Of a stretch of DNA of 43,438 nucleotides, positions 1 to 6,896 are shown piece by piece. Below the pieces are notes generated by a model, which did not search any database, was not told the origin of the DNA, and saw only the letters and a program-made list of their open reading frames with translations. Source of the stretch: a virus. The stretch spans positions 1 to 43,438 of the IMG/VR virus record IMGVR_UViG_3300034060_001790, one strand, 5' to 3'. The translations under genes and the position numbers were made by a program. The first letter of the stretch is position 1. The number at the start of each line of letters is the position of its first letter.

Positions 1-3000
1 GAACTTCAGGTTCTAATGGATCAAATGGAAGCTCAGGAACTTCGGGTTCTAATGGAAGCTCAGGTACTTCAGGTTCAAATGGATCAAACGGTTCTTCAGG
101 AACTTCAGGTTCAAACGGCTCTAATGGAAGCTCAGGTACTTCAGGTTCAAATGGATCAAACGGTTCTTCAGGAACTTCAGGTTCAAACGGCTCTAATGGT
201 AGCTCAGGTACGTCAGGCTCAAATGGATCTAATGGTAGCTCGGGAACTTCAGGTTCTTCTGGAACAAGAGGTACGTCAGGTACTTCCGGTACTAGTGGAA
301 CCTCAGGTTCTAATGGTAGCTCAGGAACTAGTGGAACCTCAGGTTCAAGCGGCTCAAATGGTTCTTCTGGAACTTCTGGAACATCTGGTTCTAATGGTAG
401 TTCAGGTACTTCTGGTACATCTGGCTCTAATGGATCAAATGGTTCTTCTGGTACTTCAGGTTCTAATGGATCAAACGGAAGCTCAGGTACATCAGGTTCT
501 AATGGTTCTTCTGGAACAAGCGGTAGCTTAGGAACTTCTGGAACATCAGGTTCAAGCGGCTCAAATGGTTCTTCTGGAACTTCTGGAACATCTGGTTCTA
601 ATGGTTCTTCTGGTACTTCTGGTTCAAATGGATCAAACGGAAGCTCAGGAACATCAGGTTCTAATGGATCGAGTGGAAGCTCAGGAACGTCAGGTTCTAA
701 TGGTTCTTCTGGAACAAGCGGTAGCTTAGGAACTTCTGGAACATCAGGTTCAAACGGCTCAAATGGTTCTTCTGGTACTTCTGGTTCAAATGGATCAAAT
801 GGTTCTTCTGGTACTTCTGGTTCAAATGGATCAAACGGAAGCTCAGGAACATCAGGTTCTAATGGATCGAGTGGAAGCTCAGGAACGTCAGGTTCTAATG
901 GATCAAGTGGAACTTCCGGTTCAAGTGGAACTTCTGGTTCTAATGGATCAAACGGAAGCTCAGGAACTTCAGGTTCAAATGGTTCTTCAGGAACTTCAGG
1001 TTCAAATGGCTCAAATGGTTCAAGTGGAACTTCAGGTACTTCAGGTTCAAATGGATCAAACGGTTCAAGCGGAACATCAGGTTCAAATGGATCTAATGGA
1101 TCAAGCGGAACATCCGGTACATCTGGTTCAAACGGATCAAATGGAAGCTCAGGAACTTCAGGTTCAAACGGCAGCTCTGGTACGTCAGGTACATCTGGTT
1201 CAAACGGATCAAATGGTTCTTCAGGTACTTCAGGCTCTAATGGATCTTCTGGAACTTCTGGTTCTAATGGCTCAAGCGGTACATCCGGCTCTAATGGTTC
1301 AAATGGTAGTTCAGGAACTTCAGGTTCTTCTGGAACAAGAGGTACTTCTGGTACTTCTGGTACTAGTGGAACTTCAGGAACATCAGGCTCAAACGGATCA
1401 AATGGTTCTTCTGGAACATCTGGAACTTCAGGTTCAAACGGCTCAAATGGAAGCTCTGGAACTAGTGGAACCTCAGGGTCTAATGGTTCATCTGGAACTT
1501 CTGGTTCTAATGGTTCAAGCGGTTCATCTGGTACTTCTGGAACAAGAGGTACTTCTGGAACTTCTGGTACTTCAGGTACTTCCGGTTCTAATGGTTCTTC
1601 TGGAACTTCTGGTACTTCCGGTTCTAATGGTTCTTCTGGAACAAGTGGTACGTCTGGTTCAAATGGATCAAATGGAAGCTCTGGTACCTCTGGTTCTAAT
1701 GGATCAAACGGAAGCTCAGGAACTTCAGGTTCTAATGGCTCAAGTGGAACATCTGGTTCAAACGGATCAAATGGAAGCTCTGGAACTTCTGGTACATCTG
1801 GTTCAAATGGCTCAAGCGGAAGCTCAGGAACTTCAGGCTCTAATGGAAGCTCAGGAACGTCGGGTTCAAACGGATCAAACGGTTCTTCAGGAACTTCTGG
1901 TTCAAGCGGTACATCCGGTTCTTCTGGCACAAGAGGTACTTCAGGTACTAGTGGTACCTCAGGTACATCAGGTTCAACTGGTACTTCTGGAACAAGCGGT
2001 ACTTCTGGTTCTAATGGATCAAATGGAAGCTCAGGAACTTCAGGTTCAAACGGTTCAAACGGGTCAAGCGGAACTTCAGGTTCTTCCGGCTTAACTGGTA
2101 GCTCAGGAACTAGTGGAACTTCCGGTTCTAATGGTTCTAGTGGTACATCAGGTTCAAACGGTTCTAATGGTTCTTCAGGAACGTCAGGGTCAAACGGTTC
2201 TAACGGTTCTTCAGGAACGTCAGGGTCAAACGGATCTAATGGTTCTTCTGGAACTTCAGGTTCTAACGGTAGCTCAGGAACATCTGGTTCAAATGGATCA
2301 AACGGTAGCTCAGGAACATCTGGTTCAAATGGCTCTAATGGTAGCTCAGGAACTTCAGGATCTTCAGGAACAAGAGGTACTTCAGGTACTTCTGGTACTA
2401 GTGGAACTTCAGGTTCAAACGGTTCATCTGGAACTTCAGGAACAAGCGGTTCAAACGGTTCAAGTGGAACTTCAGGTTCTAATGGATCAAATGGAAGCTC
2501 AGGAACTTCAGGTTCAAACGGTTCTTCTGGCACATCAGGTTCTAATGGTTCTTCTGGAACTTCAGGAACCAGAGGTACTTCTGGTACATCTGGAACAAGC
2601 GGAACTTCCGGTTCAAACGGATCAAACGGAAGTTCTGGTACATCAGGTTCTAATGGCTCAAATGGATCAAGCGGTACTTCTGGTTCTAATGGCTCAAATG
2701 GTAGTTCAGGAACTTCAGGTTCTAATGGATCAAATGGAAGCTCTGGTACCTCAGGGTCTAATGGTTCTAATGGTTCTTCTGGAACTAGTGGAACTTCAGG
2801 TTCTAATGGATCTTCTGGAACATCTGGTACTTCAGGTTCTAATGGCTCAAACGGTAGCTCTGGTACTTCCGGCTCAAATGGTTCTTCAGGAACATCTGGT
2901 TCAAATGGATCAAACGGTTCAAGTGGAACGTCAGGTTCTAATGGTTCTTCTGGAACTTCAGGAACAAGAGGTTCTTCTGGAACTTCGGGAACAAGCGGAA

Positions 3001-5867
3001 CATCAGGTTCAAATGGTTCTAACGGCTCAAGTGGTACCTCAGGTTCTAATGGATCAAATGGTTCTTCTGGAACTTCTGGTTCTAATGGATCAAATGGTTC
3101 TTCTGGAACTTCAGGTTCTAACGGTAGCTCAGGTACTTCCGGTTCTAACGGCTCAAGCGGAACCTCAGGTTCAAACGGCTCAAATGGTTCAAGTGGAACT
3201 TCAGGTTCAAACGGCTCAAATGGTAGCTCAGGAACATCTGGTTCAAACGGAAGCTCAGGAACTTCAGGTACTTCAGGTTCAAATGGTTCTAATGGCTCAA
3301 GTGGAACATCAGGTTCAAATGGTTCTTCAGGAACATCAGGTTCAAATGGATCAAACGGTTCAAGCGGTACTTCTGGTTCAAATGGTTCAAACGGTTCTAG
3401 TGGAACTTCAGGTACCTCAGGCTCTAACGGCTCAAATGGTAGCTCAGGAACATCCGGCTCAAATGGTTCTTCAGGAACTTCTGGAACAAGAGGTACTTCA
3501 GGTACTTCTGGTTCAAACGGTAGCTCAGGAACATCCGGCTCAAATGGTTCAAACGGTTCAAGCGGTACGTCTGGCTCAAACGGTTCTTCGGGAACTTCTG
3601 GTTCAAATGGTAGCTCAGGAACCTCTGGTTCAAACGGTTCAAGCGGTAGCTCAGGAACATCCGGCTCAAATGGTTCAAACGGTTCAAGCGGTACTTCTGG
3701 CTCAAATGGAAGCTCAGGTACTTCAGGTTCTAATGGTTCTAACGGAAGTTCTGGTACATCAGGTTCAAATGGCTCAAATGGATCTTCAGGTACATCAGGT
3801 TCAAATGGTTCTAACGGAAGTTCTGGTACATCAGGTTCAAATGGCTCTAACGGAAGTTCTGGTACATCAGGTTCTAATGGTTCTTCAGGAACTTCCGGCT
3901 CAAACGGCTCAAACGGCTCTAGTGGAACTTCTGGTTCAAATGGCAGTTCCGGTACTTCAGGAACACGTGGTACTTCTGGTACATCCGGTTCTAATGGAAG
4001 CTCAGGAACGTCCGGCACATCAGGCTCAACTGGAGCAAGTGGAGCAGCAATTAGTGACGGTTGGGATTGGGGTACTCCATTAGCCAGTACTAAAATTTAT
4101 AGTAATAATGGTAATTTAGATGCTGCAACTTCTCTATTAAACATAGCGGAAGTTTCATTAACTTCAACCAATTATAGTGGAGTGTATCCATCAATTGGTA
4201 CTGGCACACTAATTAAGACAAATGGTGGAATTGGTGGTCAAATTGTATATTATAGAACAACTGGTGTAGGTTTTGATACTGGAATATATTGGGAATTTCC
4301 AGTAACTTATGTTTCAGGTACACCTTGGACGCCATCTGCTGGCACTGATATTATTGTTGACATATCTGCTGCAGGTGTATCAGGCTCGTCTGGTACTTCA
4401 GGAACACGTGGTACTTCAGGTACTTCAGGCTCAAATGGTTCTTCTGGAACCTCAGGTTCTAATGGATCAAATGGAAGCTCGGGTACATCAGGTTCTAATG
4501 GTTCTTCTGGAACTTCAGGTTCTAACGGATCAAACGGTAGCTCTGGTTCTTCTGGAACACGAGGTACGTCAGGAACCTCTGGTACATCTGGTTCAAACGG
4601 TTCTTCTGGAACATCAGGTACTTCAGGTTCTAATGGCAGCTCAGGTACATCAGGAACTTCAGGATCAGCTGGTACTAGTGGTACAAGTTTTATATGGAAA
4701 GGTATTTGGGTTGGTGGTACTCTTTATGCGATTAATGATGTAATTTCATTTAACGGAAGTTCTTATATTTCTATAGTATCAAGTAATATAGGAAATAACC
4801 CGTCTACTAGTCCAGCGCAATGGACGCTAATGGCATCTGCTGGGTCAAACGGCTCATCAGGTACAAGTGGTACATCAGGCTCAAATGGTAGCTCTGGAAC
4901 TTCTGGTTCAAATGGCTCAAATGGAAGTTCTGGAACTTCAGGAACAAGAGGTACTTCTGGAACTTCTGGTTCAAATGGATCATCTGGTACTTCTGGTACA
5001 TCCGGTTCAAACGGTTCTTCTGGAACTTCTGGTTCTAATGGATCAAATGGCTCATCAGGTACAAGCGGTACATCCGGCTCAAATGGTAGCTCTGGAACAT
5101 CAGGTTCTAATGGTTCAAACGGAAGTTCTGGAACTTCTGGAACAAGAGGTACCTCAGGTACGTCTGGTTCTAATGGGTCTTCTGGAACATCAGGTTCTAA
5201 TGGCTCAAGTGGAACTTCTGGAACAAGCGGCGCTACTGGTGGAACTGGTTCTTCTGGAACTAGTGGAACAAGCGGAGTTTCTGGTGCATCAGGTACGGCT
5301 GGAACATCCGGAACAAGCGGTGGAACTGGTGGAACTGGTTCAAGCGGAACATCCGGAACTACTGGTTCTTCTGGAACTTCAGGCGGTACTACTGGAACTA
5401 TTACATCAAGTACAGTTGACCGAATAGCCTACTTCTCTGCAGCAACTACCATAGCTGCAACAAATATGCACTACGATGTTACAAACGGCAGACTATCTAT
5501 TGCTAATGGAACCGGTCCAACTTATCGATTAGAAGTAGGCGGCGATATTTATGCAACTGCTAATATTATAGCATACTCAGATAGATCAGTTAAAGATAAT
5601 GTGAAGACCATCACTGATGCTCTAGCTAAGGTAACATCAATGAGAGGAGTTACCTTCACCAGAAATGATCAAGAGGATAAGACTCGAGTTCATGCGGGTG
5701 TTATTGCACAGGAAATGGAAACAGTATTTCCGGAAGTTGTATTTGAAAATGAGAATGGCACCAAGGCAGTTGCCTATCCAGCACTTGTATCAGTCCTAAT
5801 TGAGGCAATCAAGCAGCAACAGCACCAAATTGATGACTTACGGGATCAAATTGAAAAATTATTATAA
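1..5867 (+). CDS. giant collagen-like tail fibre, S74 chaperone end (5' partial)
   Basis: The gene enters from upstream; the frame beginning at base 3 is open to the TAA at 5865-5867, giving about 1,954 residues here. Most of it is Gly-X-Y triplets (GTS, GSN, GSS, occasional GTR) with almost no proline. Two folded inserts interrupt the repeats: an unknown beta-rich one at residues about 1350-1457, and one at about 1563-1612 with the spacing of aromatic residues of a small chitin-binding-like (CBM5/12) module (IWKGIW, then ISFNGSSY, then AQW). The end, from the SDRSVKDN motif (Ser about residue 1859) through GVIAQEMETVFPE to a coiled-coil tail, matches the Peptidase_S74 intramolecular chaperone, known to trimerise phage fibres and cut itself off at the Ser-Asp step. 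Probable host-binding fibre. The neighbouring glycosyltransferases could modify its Ser/Thr residues (inference). Confidence 0.9.
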   Translation, partial: TSGSNGSNGSSGTSGSNGSSGTSGSNGSNGSSGTSGSNGSNGSSGTSGSNGSNGSSGTSGSNGSNGSSGTSGSNGSNGSSGTSGSSGTRGTSGTSGTSGTSGSNGSSGTSGTSGSSGSNGSSGTSGTSGSNGSSGTSGTSGSNGSNGSSGTSGSNGSNGSSGTSGSNGSSGTSGSLGTSGTSGSSGSNGSSGTSGTSGSNGSSGTSGSNGSNGSSGTSGSNGSSGSSGTSGSNGSSGTSGSLGTSGTSGSNGSNGSSGTSGSNGSNGSSGTSGSNGSNGSSGTSGSNGSSGSSGTSGSNGSSGTSGSSGTSGSNGSNGSSGTSGSNGSSGTSGSNGSNGSSGTSGTSGSNGSNGSSGTSGSNGSNGSSGTSGTSGSNGSNGSSGTSGSNGSSGTSGTSGSNGSNGSSGTSGSNGSSGTSGSNGSSGTSGSNGSNGSSGTSGSSGTRGTSGTSGTSGTSGTSGSNGSNGSSGTSGTSGSNGSNGSSGTSGTSGSNGSSGTSGSNGSSGSSGTSGTRGTSGTSGTSGTSGSNGSSGTSGTSGSNGSSGTSGTSGSNGSNGSSGTSGSNGSNGSSGTSGSNGSSGTSGSNGSNGSSGTSGTSGSNGSSGSSGTSGSNGSSGTSGSNGSNGSSGTSGSSGTSGSSGTRGTSGTSGTSGTSGSTGTSGTSGTSGSNGSNGSSGTSGSNGSNGSSGTSGSSGLTGSSGTSGTSGSNGSSGTSGSNGSNGSSGTSGSNGSNGSSGTSGSNGSNGSSGTSGSNGSSGTSGSNGSNGSSGTSGSNGSNGSSGTSGSSGTRGTSGTSGTSGTSGSNGSSGTSGTSGSNGSSGTSGSNGSNGSSGTSGSNGSSGTSGSNGSSGTSGTRGTSGTSGTSGTSGSNGSNGSSGTSGSNGSNGSSGTSGSNGSNGSSGTSGSNGSNGSSGTSGSNGSNGSSGTSGTSGSNGSSGTSGTSGSNGSNGSSGTSGSNGSSGTSGSNGSNGSSGTSGSNGSSGTSGTRGSSGTSGTSGTSGSNGSNGSSGTSGSNGSNGSSGTSGSNGSNGSSGTSGSNGSSGTSGSNGSSGTSGSNGSNGSSGTSGSNGSNGSSGTSGSNGSSGTSGTSGSNGSNGSSGTSGSNGSSGTSGSNGSNGSSGTSGSNGSNGSSGTSGTSGSNGSNGSSGTSGSNGSSGTSGTRGTSGTSGSNGSSGTSGSNGSNGSSGTSGSNGSSGTSGSNGSSGTSGSNGSSGSSGTSGSNGSNGSSGTSGSNGSSGTSGSNGSNGSSGTSGSNGSNGSSGTSGSNGSNGSSGTSGSNGSNGSSGTSGSNGSSGTSGSNGSNGSSGTSGSNGSSGTSGTRGTSGTSGSNGSSGTSGTSGSTGASGAAISDGWDWGTPLASTKIYSNNGNLDAATSLLNIAEVSLTSTNYSGVYPSIGTGTLIKTNGGIGGQIVYYRTTGVGFDTGIYWEFPVTYVSGTPWTPSAGTDIIVDISAAGVSGSSGTSGTRGTSGTSGSNGSSGTSGSNGSNGSSGTSGSNGSSGTSGSNGSNGSSGSSGTRGTSGTSGTSGSNGSSGTSGTSGSNGSSGTSGTSGSAGTSGTSFIWKGIWVGGTLYAINDVISFNGSSYISIVSSNIGNNPSTSPAQWTLMASAGSNGSSGTSGTSGSNGSSGTSGSNGSNGSSGTSGTRGTSGTSGSNGSSGTSGTSGSNGSSGTSGSNGSNGSSGTSGTSGSNGSSGTSGSNGSNGSSGTSGTRGTSGTSGSNGSSGTSGSNGSSGTSGTSGATGGTGSSGTSGTSGVSGASGTAGTSGTSGGTGGTGSSGTSGTTGSSGTSGGTTGTITSSTVDRIAYFSAATTIAATNMHYDVTNGRLSIANGTGPTYRLEVGGDIYATANIIAYSDRSVKDNVKTITDALAKVTSMRGVTFTRNDQEDKTRVHAGVIAQEMETVFPEVVFENENGTKAVAYPALVSVLIEAIKQQQHQIDDLRDQIEKLL
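3..4046 (+). repeat. Gly-X-Y coding repeat block 1
   Basis: About 1,350 codons of degenerate 9-nt units encoding GTS, GSN and GSS triplets. Third positions vary freely (tct, tca, agc, agt for Ser), so the protein repeat is kept while the DNA repeat is blurred. GTR triplets occur near 265, 1335, 1545, 1930, 2370, 2570, 2965, 3485 and 3965 and are usually followed by GTSGTSG. Confidence 0.95.
4374..4688 (+). repeat. Gly-X-Y coding repeat block 2
   Basis: Short continuation of the same GTS/GSN/GSS triplet repeat between the two folded inserts of the fibre. It contains two GTR triplets, near 4403 and 4558. Confidence 0.9.
4842..5400 (+). repeat. Gly-X-Y coding repeat block 3
   Basis: Last repeat block before the fibre's C-terminal domain. 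Toward its 3' end the triplets become more varied (GAT, GGT, GVS, GAS, GTA), as if older and less homogenised. Confidence 0.9.
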
Positions 5868-5870
5868 GTA

Positions 5871-6563
5871 ATGCCGATAGACGGAACACCAACTGGAGTA
5901 ATGGCGGTCGTTTGGGCGCCAGACGACAAATCTTCGATTGCTGCACTATTAACTCAACAGTCTGGGGCTTCTGCCAGTGTCGGGAATCAGATTTACCCAG
6001 ATAAGACGGGCGCTCCTGAGTTTAGATGGAAAATACTCAGTGGTACATATGCTGGTACTTATGACATCAACCGAAATGACCCACAAGGATTAAGCTATTG
6101 GGCTGCAGCCAACGCAGTTGCAGGTGCAATTGGATTTGACCAGTTTTATAATTATCGACACTGGACTGATGAGCACACATATGACGGCGAAGTTATGAAT
6201 AATTCTTCGTTTGACATAATGGTTGAATTAGTGATAAACGATGGAACCAGTGGTCCTTATACCTATTTTACTAATACCCCATTTAGTACTGGCCTCACGA
6301 GTATAAACGGTGGACCAGTTACATATTACTATCAGCACTTCATGCCAAATGCAGACTTTGAGCATACCATTAATTTAGACAATAGTGCACCATTCCCAGT
6401 AAACTTAGTGCAGCTTCGGCTAACTGACATTGATACTGGCTTTAATATTGCCGACTTTGTTGGTGGACCTCCAATATCGATACCTCCAGGCCCGATCTCG
6501 TTTTTCACCCCTGGATTACCATTTTTTAGAAGATATTCTATTACAATTGAAATTGCTCCATAA
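5871..6563 (+). CDS. unknown protein, probably fibre-associated
   Basis: 230 residues, starting 3 nt after the fibre stop codon, so very likely co-transcribed with it. No family recognised. The sequence is rich in Gly, Pro, aromatic and Asn residues with alternating beta-strand character, and has no signal peptide or membrane segment. A tryptophan- and tyrosine-rich stretch (residues about 80-105) and a Pro/Gly-rich loop near residue 205 (GGPPISIPPGP) are the most distinctive parts. Position suggests a fibre tip, an adaptor or a small structural protein. This is inference from the neighbourhood only. Confidence 0.7.
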   Translation: MPIDGTPTGVMAVVWAPDDKSSIAALLTQQSGASASVGNQIYPDKTGAPEFRWKILSGTYAGTYDINRNDPQGLSYWAAANAVAGAIGFDQFYNYRHWTDEHTYDGEVMNNSSFDIMVELVINDGTSGPYTYFTNTPFSTGLTSINGGPVTYYYQHFMPNADFEHTINLDNSAPFPVNLVQLRLTDIDTGFNIADFVGGPPISIPPGPISFFTPGLPFFRRYSITIEIAP

Positions 6564-6579
6564 TTAGTTAAAAACAAAA

Positions 6580-6588
6580 ATAAATAAA
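6580..6588 (+). promoter_or_regulatory. ATAAATAAA late-promoter-like motif (weak)
   Basis: Copy of the ATAAATAA motif, but only 12 nt before the ATG at 6592, closer than the 26-31 nt seen at most other copies, so functional assignment is weaker here. Confidence 0.35.
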
Positions 6589-6591
6589 ATC

Positions 6592-6831
6592 ATGACTACT
6601 AATATTCAAAACTATTCAATACTCGGCAAAACTGCAACCAGTATTAAATTTATACCCATGACCTATGAATTAGGCGCAACCTCAGTTTCTGTGATTTATC
6701 AATTAATGGATAGCGGCAATGCAATTATCTGTAGTGGTGCAGTTCGGTTAACTGATATATCTGATTGGGGTACAAATGATAGTGTTATTGTTACCAAAGT
6801 CTTAACTGCCCTAGGCTTAACTGCTGCATAA
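6592..6831 (+). CDS. small unknown protein, probably structural
   Basis: 79 residues, no recognised family. Predicted mostly beta strand (alternating hydrophobic pattern in YELGATSVSVIYQLM), with no membrane segment. It follows the 5871 gene by 28 nt and is the last gene before the glycosylation cassette. There is no Shine-Dalgarno sequence; the ATG follows an A-rich leader as for most genes here. It could be a small fibre or baseplate accessory. Confidence 0.6.
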   Translation: MTTNIQNYSILGKTATSIKFIPMTYELGATSVSVIYQLMDSGNAIICSGAVRLTDISDWGTNDSVIVTKVLTALGLTAA

Positions 6832-6855
6832 TTTTTTTAAGATTACATAACCTTA

Positions 6856-6891
6856 TTGCTAAACTTTAGTATAAAATAAAAAGTTTAGCAA
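6856..6891 (+). promoter_or_regulatory. perfect 12-bp inverted repeat enclosing an AGTATAAA box
   Basis: TTGCTAAACTTT (6856-6867) and AAAGTTTAGCAA (6880-6891) are exact reverse complements separated by 12 nt that contain AGTATAAA (6868-6875). There is no T-tract after the right arm, so it is a poor intrinsic terminator. It ends 5 nt before the ATG at 6897. It may be an operator around a promoter, or an mRNA hairpin near the start codon. Confidence 0.6.
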
Positions 6892-6896
6892 AAGGC

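Noticed and set aside
3424-3705. Minus-strand ORF in the repeats
   Set aside because: Antisense shadow of the repetitive codons, with a monotonous Leu/Asn/Ser/Tyr composition.
16-4083. Three long plus-strand ORFs (16-531, 763-2094, 2113-4083) rich in Leu, Gln, Val, Met
   Set aside because: They are out-of-frame readings of the Gly-X-Y repeat; the frame starting at base 3 is open throughout and continues into the S74 chaperone.
4182-4184. GTG at 4182 as the start of a separate fibre gene
   Set aside because: It lies inside the first folded insert; the frame is open upstream through all of repeat block 1.
1-5400. CRISPR array or satellite repeat
   Set aside because: No constant repeat with unique spacers; the period is 9 nt or multiples and is fully explained by Gly-X-Y codons.
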